Shown piece by piece: positions 48,801 to 56,163 of a stretch of DNA of 64,000 nt. Below the pieces are notes generated by a model. That model was not told where the DNA came from. It searched no databases and was given only the letters and a program-made list of their open reading frames with translations. The stretch is from an uncultured Bacteroidales bacterium (GTDB lineage Bacteria > Bacteroidota > Bacteroidia > Bacteroidales > Paludibacteraceae): NCBI GenBank assembly GCA_937891975.1, contig CALAUA010000021.1:23878-87877 (forward strand), given 5' to 3'. The position numbers were made by a program, and so were the translations under genes. The first letter of the stretch is position 1; the number at the start of each line of letters is the position of its first letter.

Positions 48801-49524
48801 ATTGGTAAAGTCCAACTTGCTGACTATTTGCTTTATCAAAATATTTAATTTGAAATTCTTTGAAGATATTGTAGTCTAACAAAAAAGTGGCCTTCCAAAT
48901 AGGATAATTATCATACGTATAATCAGTCTTAACCATATCTATCGTTTTCCACTCGCTATTCCCATATTGCACACAAACGGATGGATAATGTGTCTCCTCG
49001 CTAAATTTAGTAGAATAATCCTTGAACAAATACTCTGGTACAGTATAGACTGTCACATCACGACCATATACCATCCATTGATGCCCATTATTATAATATC
49101 CTCTATAAATTTGCTCTGTGGTTGAATGCCAACTATCCGAGGTGTAATCTTCTTTCCAGTCCCCATTCTTATAGTGTTTGAATCTAAATTGTCCGCCACT
49201 GTATGTAGGAGTAAACGTATAAGAATAAATAGGATAACCATTATATGTATAATCGGTACAAGTCATCTCTTGATTCCAATAGACATCACCGTCTTTAAAA
49301 TCATCGTCATTTCCTTGATACCTTACATCCACTTTTATGACAGATTTTTGATTATCCCATGCATCATCTCCTTCCCCTATAAATATCTCCCCTGTCACAT
49401 ACACAGTAAAATCTTCTCCCCACATATTTCCAACGCAAAGAGTCAATAGGCATAATACGAGTAATTGCTTACGCACGCCTCCACGCGCGTAAGCAATTAA
49501 TGATGTTGCTAAATTTGCTTTCAT
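45841..49524 (-). CDS. giant secreted protein with Listeria-Bacteroides and related repeats
   Basis: A 1227-residue protein with a signal sequence near residues 17-36 (KQLLVLCLLTLCVGNMWGED). Two similar aromatic-rich modules come first (about 38-155 and 165-275), possibly carbohydrate-binding. Listeria-Bacteroides-type repeats follow (about 296-352 with GYIFGGYYTG..LYAKW, and 353-442). InlB-like 'Bacterial repeat' units then lie at about 445-536, 690-756 and 760-843 (GYTFEGWYNND, EGYKFLNWTHVSGD). A C-terminal domain ends in KVMINNRIYIIRGGKIYTIQ. It starts 17 bases after the GH97 gene, so it is part of the alpha-glucan operon and may be a surface glycan-binding protein or adhesin. Confidence 0.75.
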   Translation of the reverse strand: MKANLATSLIAYARGGVRKQLLVLCLLTLCVGNMWGEDFTVYVTGEIFIGEGDDAWDNQKSVIKVDVRYQGNDDDFKDGDVYWNQEMTCTDYTYNGYPIYSYTFTPTYSGGQFRFKHYKNGDWKEDYTSDSWHSTTEQIYRGYYNNGHQWMVYGRDVTVYTVPEYLFKDYSTKFSEETHYPSVCVQYGNSEWKTIDMVKTDYTYDNYPIWKATFLLDYNIFKEFQIKYFDKANSQQVGLYQYNQGGNQEFPSSDLDDKLYHGWNGSSHDFFPYTYDVRLDQQGGSGGTESIKATDGADLPVATMPGRDGYIFGGYYTGIGGAGDQYYDNNGNSSAQWNSRTITTLYAKWTARNYTVNLEDPPTTTPVTVTFDATLSSITPPTKMYYTFDGYWTDNDDTGATLDKQLIDKDGNWEKSISPYTGTSGDNATWIYPNGKSLFAKWDEDLHDVTIAVYPADAGVVQVSGETVSSVSDVGYVTHSPELTAVPSNAAWVFKEWRVSDDTKLHLDLENYSKFDETMEITATDDGQTLTAVFEPRFCLVGSIWDDSGNGGMPGWHDYTADFIVNSYTDLSTMNLTCVRSLDPNTTYKFEVHDKVKGQNLGYSEANTFIADQSLLFNTQNNDVLLRVNGHGECTFTISALSSGDLYPTVSVAIPASHQLNLEWAYVRINGDWYKTSDAVGGTVSAQTTESGRHFDIQNDEYVAHGGAITYTATPATGYTFEGWYNNDYNNRFSTTNPYTSPNIQTTENVEAKFVEKATAVTLSNDGHGHVEINDETVSSTTVGITTHRELTAVPDEGYKFLNWTHVSGDDIVLSSTSTNPTTLSGLGSGAVSGQEVRANFVERYSIKGTMNSENWGIDHIVSNITTIDGKVIGYVDISLPANTSYEFAIYDMKTEGWLKNGSDQVYYMTNGNSHNWSFATDKRYNCGITTAGAGTYRFIWNITDKKMTVTYPNFIIYRTGDKAGDERATEDDVESYDGGTISEAIEFRMRVNRLDYWYTLCLPFTVTAVKVWDDEDGAYYDIVPYWRTEGKYYTGHYILRRPVTTTDFAIEGFEGRDRWVDPESSNVLPSKNIPYIIQWHDEYFLDKYISFFGDADQEIPKAMDEVSYASSDETVNIYGNNSMTTVTVRDAYLLDPDYGPDGAWMREELGTDRSVLPFECFILANPATTAKYRVLRRDMADDTPTGLDTLSMTEDSVLKVMINNRIYIIRGGKIYTIQGTFVKEVE

Positions 49525-49541
49525 GATTTAGATATTTTTGA

Positions 49542-51707
49542 TTATTCCATCACTTCTATCTTTATCGCGCAGCCACCACCTGCTGCTGTATAAATTTTCA
49601 ATTGCGACTTGCTTGTCACCGTTTTCTTGACGATTTGATACGCCTGCGGATTGGTCTTATAGTGCGCATCTTTCGCATCCTGCCATATAGTGGCTACATA
49701 CTTCTTTCCCTTTGGCAAGAACGACAAGTCAATCACTGCAGTACGGGGTTCATAGCCATTCGTGGAACCCACAAAATAGGCATCCTTGTCCTTCTGCTTG
49801 CGAGCAATAGTCACATATTCATAGGGCTCTGCCTCCAAGTAATAAGGCGCATCCCACTCCACGGGCACATCCACGATAAACTGCAACGCGTCTTGGAATC
49901 GCTCGTAATTTTGTGGCAAATCTGCTGCCATCTGCAATGGGCTATATAGCGTCACATACAGCGATAGTTGGTTGCAGATGGTCGTATTACACCACGAATT
50001 GCTATTCGGATTGATTTTCGAAATATCGTTCTCAAAGATACCCGGAGTATAGTCCATCGGACCACCTATCAAGCGTGTGAATGGCAACATAGTTGTGTGG
50101 TTAGCTGCCGCTCCTCCAAAGGCCTGATACTCCGTTCCCTGTGCCGACTCATTGGCTATCAAGTTAGGCCATGTGCGGCACAAACCTGTCGGACGCACTG
50201 CCTCGTGTGCATTCACCATAATCTTGTACTTGGCTGCTTTCTCCACGCAATATTGATAGTGATTCACCATCCACTGCGAATAGTGATGCTCACCTATCGG
50301 TAGCAGATTGCCCACATATCCCGATTTCACAGCTGGATATTCATATTTATTCATAAACTGATACGCCGTATCCAACCAACGCTCATAGTTGCGTATCGCA
50401 CCCGAAGTCTCATGGTGCATAATCATCTTCACGCCCTTGCTCTTGGCATACTCGTGAATACCCTCTACATCAAAGTCTGGATAGGGTGTCACAAAGTCAT
50501 ATACAAAGTCCTTCTCGTTGCCAAACCAGTCTTCCCAACCGATATTCCATCCTTCTACCAGCACGCCACCAAAGCCGTATTTAGCAGCAAAGTCAATATA
50601 GCGCTTCACATTCTCCGTAGTAGCACCATGACGACCGTGCGGTTTAGCTTTCGTATAATCTGTCTTGCCGATATGGATAGAGGGAAAATCCCATGTATAA
50701 GACCAGTCGCGCATACCTGCAATCATCTCCCACCATACACCCACATACTTCATCGGCTTAATCCACGAGGTGTCCTCTATCTTACATGGCTCGTTCAGAT
50801 TCAGCACGATACGCGATGCCAAAATATCTTTGGCTGTTGCACCTACCATCACCACGCGCCATGGGCTCACAGCATCAGTTTGGATATGACCTTTCGTGCC
50901 ATCAATATCAGGAGTCAACCACGAACGGAAAACCATCGTGCTATCATCCAAATCCAAGTGCATACACGAATAATTCACCAGTGCCGCCTCATGGATATTC
51001 ACCCACAATCCTTCATTCGTCTTCAACAATACTGGCGTCTGCACACCCGTAGATGAAAACGCTGTTTGCGATAAGTTCGCCTTGCGAGCCCCCTCTTGCA
51101 AACCACGAATCTCACTCAAGCGGCAACGAGTATATTCATACTCTTGCGTATCATAGTCACCAGGAATCCAATAAGCTGTGATATCCCCCGGCATAGCAAA
51201 CTCGGTCAACTCTTCTTCGATAACAAAGTAGTTCAGATTACGTTGCTGTGGAAACACATAGCGGAAACCTAATCCATCGTCATACAAGCGGAAGCACACC
51301 TGTATATAGCGATCAGCTGCACCCTGACGGAAGGTCACCACCATCTCATTGTAGTGGTTGCGAATCTCACGTTCCTCACCCCATACAGTCGCCCATGTCT
51401 CGTCAAACGTAGTACGCTGCACTTCAGCATCCATCTCAAAGCCCGACATCAAACTATGACCTTTGTCAGCACCACTTTGAAACTCATTTGTGCCAAAAGC
51501 CATACGCCCTTTTTCACCACGCAATTGCAAACCCAAATGAGAGGGCATCACTACTGGCATCTGGTCAAAACTCAGACTATACGTGGGCTGACCATTGTCC
51601 ATATATACCTTTAATGTCAATCGGCCGTTTGGCGACTGCAATGTTTGCTCCGCAGCCATCATCGTCAGTCCGCATAGCAGACATATTACCAACAAGATTT
51701 TCTTCAT
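49542..51707 (-). CDS. GH97 alpha-glucosidase (SusB-like)
   Basis: A 721-residue exported enzyme with signal peptide MKKILLVICLLCGLTMMA. The N-terminal beta-sandwich starts LQSPNGRLTLKVYMDNGQ; the catalytic barrel contains GVLVEGWNIGWEDW, VNAHEAVRPTGLCRTWPN and NESAQGTEYQ, the last two holding candidate catalytic and calcium-site glutamates as in SusB. It releases glucose from short alpha-glucans, probably isomalto-oligosaccharides made by the GH66 enzyme upstream. Confidence 0.92.
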   Translation of the reverse strand: MKKILLVICLLCGLTMMAAEQTLQSPNGRLTLKVYMDNGQPTYSLSFDQMPVVMPSHLGLQLRGEKGRMAFGTNEFQSGADKGHSLMSGFEMDAEVQRTTFDETWATVWGEEREIRNHYNEMVVTFRQGAADRYIQVCFRLYDDGLGFRYVFPQQRNLNYFVIEEELTEFAMPGDITAYWIPGDYDTQEYEYTRCRLSEIRGLQEGARKANLSQTAFSSTGVQTPVLLKTNEGLWVNIHEAALVNYSCMHLDLDDSTMVFRSWLTPDIDGTKGHIQTDAVSPWRVVMVGATAKDILASRIVLNLNEPCKIEDTSWIKPMKYVGVWWEMIAGMRDWSYTWDFPSIHIGKTDYTKAKPHGRHGATTENVKRYIDFAAKYGFGGVLVEGWNIGWEDWFGNEKDFVYDFVTPYPDFDVEGIHEYAKSKGVKMIMHHETSGAIRNYERWLDTAYQFMNKYEYPAVKSGYVGNLLPIGEHHYSQWMVNHYQYCVEKAAKYKIMVNAHEAVRPTGLCRTWPNLIANESAQGTEYQAFGGAAANHTTMLPFTRLIGGPMDYTPGIFENDISKINPNSNSWCNTTICNQLSLYVTLYSPLQMAADLPQNYERFQDALQFIVDVPVEWDAPYYLEAEPYEYVTIARKQKDKDAYFVGSTNGYEPRTAVIDLSFLPKGKKYVATIWQDAKDAHYKTNPQAYQIVKKTVTSKSQLKIYTAAGGGCAIKIEVME

Positions 51708-51726
51708 AACTCTATCTTTTTTATCA

Positions 51727-53481
51727 TTAATATTCTATCCACAACATTGTCCAGTATTTCAGCGAAGGTATAGTCACACTCACCTTGCCATCGGCATACT
51801 CAAATGCCAACTCCTCTGCTACACCGTGGTTAGCATCTGGAGTTGCCGCATATATTTTCTTAGGTTCTGCCTTAACTGGCACCTTCACGGACAGTTCCTC
51901 CAGCAAGTCTGGCTCGCCCTGATTAGCATCCGTGTCACACCAGTCGAGGTGCACTGCATTGCGATACGATAACAAATGAACAATATCTCTACCCGCTTGT
52001 GCCTTACCTACCGTAGCCACTTGCCCTTTCACAGCAGGCCATTGGTTAAACACGCATTGGTCATCTGCGCTCATCACGTCCACTCCATACCACTCACCGC
52101 CATCACGCAAAAGATTCTCATATGCAGTGATAAAGTCGTAATAGCCAATCATCGCACGATACAAATCACCATGCATCGATAAGTTGCTATTGGGGAAGTA
52201 TTCGTTGCACAACATATGCTCACCCATTTGCAAGATAGTACCACCCCACGCGTGAGCCGCAGCAGTTGTCATCAATATACCTGGAGTATTGAAATATCCT
52301 CTACCTTTCACACCGTGATCGTAGTTCATATATGCGGCTAACACGGTCGCCTTACCACCACCCACCTTATCATTGTAGGTGATCACATCCGACAATACGC
52401 TATAACCTTTGTCCACAGGTTTATCCCAAACCTCGGTATATAGAAAGTCCACCGACGTCTTCGCTATCTCCTCTTGACCATACTGACCTACTGCGTTCAT
52501 CACCAATCGTTTCTCAGGTTGGAGTTGCTTAGAGTATCCTATCATCGGAGCAAAACCAGCCGACAAAGATACCGCATTACCACAGTAGTCATATACGTCG
52601 CCTTGCCCACCTAATTGGTCAATCTGCCAACCATCAAACTCAAACACTTGATACACATCATTATTCTTCGCTCCTAAATACTTCTGCCAATTTGCATTAT
52701 TTGGGTCAACCAAATAGATTGCACTCTTAAATGGCGACGACAATGGGTGAAATAGCGGCGTATTGTGCAGACGGTCGCTAAACACATACCATTCACGCTC
52801 TACACCATCCTCTTGCGCATCATCCAGCGCTCCATAAATCAAGTTATAAAACAAACATTGCATATTGCGCTCGTGTGCAGCAGCAATATACGCATCCACG
52901 GTGCTTCTATAGCAGTTGCGCGATATAATATCTGTCCATACATCCATAGGCAGAGCCGTTGTACCTGCTAGCGGACGATGATGCTTCCAATGCCAATCTT
53001 GAAACTGTACATAGTTGATGTGAAAGCGATTGAGCGAATTGACCACAGTCATAATCTCTTTGTCACTCAGGTCGCCGTATGCCGACAGAAATCCGTTGCG
53101 TACAAACTTCTCTGGCGTAGAAGATACGTCCACTGCTATCGAAGCATATACCCTCGTTCCTTCATACACATCTATCAAGTAACCTTGATAATCCGTTGTT
53201 GGTGCTTGCCATGTCCATTGCGTACTTGTCAACGGATGCTCTTCTACCGTCTCACCTAAATGGCGATAACGAACCATCAAATCTGTTCCTTCAGGTATTT
53301 GAGTCAAAGAAAATTTCACTTCATCACCGGGCTTATACTGAGCCTTATCTGTTGACAACTGAACGGCAATATAGTTTTCACCATAGGTAATCGGATCCAA
53401 TACTGGATCAATGCCATTACATGCCGACAAACCTACTACCATCAGCAGATTCAACATCATAATGATATAACAACGTCTCAT
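51727..53481 (-). CDS. GH66 dextranase-like lipoprotein
   Basis: A 584-residue surface lipoprotein; the start at 53481 gives MRRCYIIMMLNLLMVVGLSAC with a clear lipobox (an in-frame ATG at 53517 is possible). A beta-sandwich (STDKAQYKPGDEVKF) precedes the GH66 barrel: YVQFQDWHWKHHRPL, FDGWQIDQLGGQGD (candidate nucleophile Asp) and VDFLYTEVWD (candidate acid/base Glu). GH66 enzymes hydrolyse alpha-1,6 glucans (dextran). Together with GH97 and SusR/C/D it resembles the dextran locus of Bacteroides. Confidence 0.9.
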   Translation of the reverse strand: MRRCYIIMMLNLLMVVGLSACNGIDPVLDPITYGENYIAVQLSTDKAQYKPGDEVKFSLTQIPEGTDLMVRYRHLGETVEEHPLTSTQWTWQAPTTDYQGYLIDVYEGTRVYASIAVDVSSTPEKFVRNGFLSAYGDLSDKEIMTVVNSLNRFHINYVQFQDWHWKHHRPLAGTTALPMDVWTDIISRNCYRSTVDAYIAAAHERNMQCLFYNLIYGALDDAQEDGVEREWYVFSDRLHNTPLFHPLSSPFKSAIYLVDPNNANWQKYLGAKNNDVYQVFEFDGWQIDQLGGQGDVYDYCGNAVSLSAGFAPMIGYSKQLQPEKRLVMNAVGQYGQEEIAKTSVDFLYTEVWDKPVDKGYSVLSDVITYNDKVGGGKATVLAAYMNYDHGVKGRGYFNTPGILMTTAAAHAWGGTILQMGEHMLCNEYFPNSNLSMHGDLYRAMIGYYDFITAYENLLRDGGEWYGVDVMSADDQCVFNQWPAVKGQVATVGKAQAGRDIVHLLSYRNAVHLDWCDTDANQGEPDLLEELSVKVPVKAEPKKIYAATPDANHGVAEELAFEYADGKVSVTIPSLKYWTMLWIEY

Positions 53482-53528
53482 ATCTCGTTTGTTTTTATTC
53501 AATGTATCTTGTTTCATAATATACCAAA

Positions 53529-54662
53529 TTATAGTGGTTGAAAACAAATGGTTTGTTTGTCCGCATAAATATCTATCTTCCACTCACCGGCCGTAGGAAT
53601 CACCCATTTATTGTCAGGACTATTGCCTACCACATACGTTCCATCTGCTGTCGGAGCGCAATTGGGCACGGGTGCCAACAAGAATTGCCCACTCCAGTCG
53701 TGACGTATCTCTGTAGGAAATTTAATCTCTCCTGCAAATAGAGGACCATTATAGCTAAAATGATTGATGTCTTCCGTATCTTGCACCAATGCAGTTACTT
53801 GATCCCACGACCATCCGCCCGGTGTGGCATCACCAATCATATATAGCTCATAGAAGATGGGCTCCTCGTAATCACCACCCAAGTCAGTAATAGCAATGGT
53901 CAAACTATCCAAATGCGCTTCTATACGGTAGTTCGATTTCTTAGGTATCCACCACTTGCAGTCAGGATAATCCTCCTCGGTTGCACGATATACCATCTTG
54001 GTAGAGTCTTCCGCATTACGCACGTAGCAGGGGAGCCACTGACCAGGGTGCAACAACAGCTTAAATTCACCTCTGCTCAACACTCCTTCATAGGTAAACT
54101 TACTCTGATCTTCTGTATCTTGCCTCATATATTGCGCACGCTGAGCGTCCCATCCGTTTGGAGTAGCATTACCCACCAGATACAACTCTTGAGGACGTTC
54201 TACATAAGGCATTACTACGAATGTCACTATTGGCGACACCTGTATCTCTTGCGTCATGACTATGGTGGCTACTACGCGAGCTTGCAACGCACTATATTCC
54301 TCTAGTGGGATAGAGGGGAAATAGGCCATCAATGTGTCTTGCCATTCCGTATGCGAGAAAGACAAGGTGTGAGACGCCGTTTTACCAAAGTCCCAATGGA
54401 TTCCTTCGGCAAACGCACTATCACTATCTTGCATATCTATCTGCAATTCATAGGTGATAGCAGAACCTGTTCCGTGATTAGTACCACTTGTCCAAACAAA
54501 TTCTATGGCTTGGCTACTTCCCTCTCTTTGATTCAGCACTACCGTGTCGGCAGACACCTCCAATGCCAATTCTTCTTCACCATTATTTAGGTTAATCTGA
54601 TACTCGCATCCACAGAATAGGATAGCGAAAGCTATAATATGTATAATAAAATCTCTTTTCAT
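53529..54662 (-). CDS. SusE-like surface glycan-binding lipoprotein
   Basis: A 377-residue lipoprotein (MKRDFIIHIIAFAILFCGCE). An N-terminal SusE-type Ig-like domain (LEVSADTVVLNQREGSSQAI) is followed by two SusE/F-type binding domains, each starting LYLVGNATPNGWD or LYMIGDATPGGWS. It would hold alpha-glucan at the cell surface. It starts one base after the susD stop. Confidence 0.88.
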   Translation of the reverse strand: MKRDFIIHIIAFAILFCGCEYQINLNNGEEELALEVSADTVVLNQREGSSQAIEFVWTSGTNHGTGSAITYELQIDMQDSDSAFAEGIHWDFGKTASHTLSFSHTEWQDTLMAYFPSIPLEEYSALQARVVATIVMTQEIQVSPIVTFVVMPYVERPQELYLVGNATPNGWDAQRAQYMRQDTEDQSKFTYEGVLSRGEFKLLLHPGQWLPCYVRNAEDSTKMVYRATEEDYPDCKWWIPKKSNYRIEAHLDSLTIAITDLGGDYEEPIFYELYMIGDATPGGWSWDQVTALVQDTEDINHFSYNGPLFAGEIKFPTEIRHDWSGQFLLAPVPNCAPTADGTYVVGNSPDNKWVIPTAGEWKIDIYADKQTICFQPL

Positions 54663-54663
54663 A

Positions 54664-56163
54664 TTACCATCCAGGATTTTGTGTTAATTTCGGATTTGCT
54701 TCTCTCTCCTGTGTAGGGATAGGCAGCAGCAGGTGCTTACTGCTGGCAGCAGTTTTGCCTATCGAATGCAAAAAGTCAAGCGCATAATTATCTTTATAAC
54801 GAATCATATCAAACCAACGATGACCTTCAAACGCCAGTTCCATACGACGCTCATGGATAATCTTCTCACGCATTTGCATTTGGCTCAACCCCTCAATAGT
54901 TGAGCGATTGGTCAATCCTGCACGGCAACGCACCTCATACAATGGCACTTCTGCCAAAGTCGTTTGCCCCATCTCGTTCAGAGCTTCTGCTTTGAGCAAC
55001 AATATATCTGCATAGCGAGTCACCACCCAATTCTGATTCGATGTGTTGTAATCGGGCGATTGAGTCTTCGTGAGCAAAAACTTTCGTACATTATAGCCCG
55101 TGGTAGAATATGCCGAACTATAAGTCATACCATCAAACGTCGGACAACCCGTATAGAAGATAGTCTTTTCCTTACGTACATCACCCGTCTCATACTGACT
55201 CACAAACTCCGCAGTCGGTTGGTTCCAACCATAGCAGCCTGCTGCCATACCCGAGTTACGAGGACCAGTAAAGGTGGACAACCAAGATGCTTGATTCTCA
55301 TTCGACCAAAAGTCATAATTGGTCTTTCCATAATACTGTACCTCAAAGATTGACTCCACACCATTCTGCTTGGCAGGATTCCATAGGTCTGCATAATCCT
55401 CTTCCAATCGATAGCCCATCTCGCCTATAGCATCACATAGGGTTACCACCTCTTGGTAGTGCTCATAATCCTGATGATATGTCATATACACACGTGCCAA
55501 CTCTGCCATTGCAGCTTCTTTAGTGGCCCTACCCATATTAGCTTGCGTATATTCCGAACGTTTGGGCAATCGAGCAATCGCCTCTTCCAAGTCGCTCTCA
55601 ATCAATTCATATATCTCATCCACCGACGCACGAGGTAAGAGCAAATCACTATCCGAATCGGCTGGCTCGGTTTGCAAAGGAACACCACCAAACAAGCGAA
55701 CCAAAATAAAGTAATAGTGTGCACGCAAGAAGTATGCTTCACCTAATATACGATTTTTTATAGCTTCATCAATATCCATCGCTGGCACCTTCTGAAGTAC
55801 AAAGTTACAACGCAAAATACCAGGCGAAGGACCACGCCATAAATCCAATGCTGCGAAGTTATCTGCGTCTGCTATAAAGTTAGCCAAATCCACAGTCTCC
55901 TCACCATCTGTTCCACCACCTGCACCTACTTCACTGTTACCGGCTATGATATCCAATGTCCAAATGCGCATATTGTATAATTTCGCCCATTGCAAGGGTT
56001 GATAAGCCGCATTCACGGCTGCTTCGGCATCTGCCACCGTCTGAAAACCTTGAGAGGTATCCACCGAGTCATATGGCGAACGATTCAGAAAATCGCAACC
56101 ACAAAGTAGCAATATTGCTACATATAAAGAAATATGTTTCATCTTTTTCATCATCACCGCCAA
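54664..56163 (-). CDS. SusD/RagB-family nutrient-binding lipoprotein
   Basis: A 499-residue protein (495 or 492 from the next ATGs). The signal ends LYVAILLLCGC (lipid cysteine about residue 23), and the TPR-like core holds AAVNAAYQPLQWAKLY, LGEAYFLRAHYYFILVRLFG and ILLLKAEALNEMGQ. The C-terminal RRMELAFEGHRWFDMIRY is a SusD hallmark. It forms the lid on the SusC channel. The start touches the susC stop. Confidence 0.94.
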   Translation of the reverse strand: MAVMMKKMKHISLYVAILLLCGCDFLNRSPYDSVDTSQGFQTVADAEAAVNAAYQPLQWAKLYNMRIWTLDIIAGNSEVGAGGGTDGEETVDLANFIADADNFAALDLWRGPSPGILRCNFVLQKVPAMDIDEAIKNRILGEAYFLRAHYYFILVRLFGGVPLQTEPADSDSDLLLPRASVDEIYELIESDLEEAIARLPKRSEYTQANMGRATKEAAMAELARVYMTYHQDYEHYQEVVTLCDAIGEMGYRLEEDYADLWNPAKQNGVESIFEVQYYGKTNYDFWSNENQASWLSTFTGPRNSGMAAGCYGWNQPTAEFVSQYETGDVRKEKTIFYTGCPTFDGMTYSSAYSTTGYNVRKFLLTKTQSPDYNTSNQNWVVTRYADILLLKAEALNEMGQTTLAEVPLYEVRCRAGLTNRSTIEGLSQMQMREKIIHERRMELAFEGHRWFDMIRYKDNYALDFLHSIGKTAASSKHLLLPIPTQEREANPKLTQNPGW

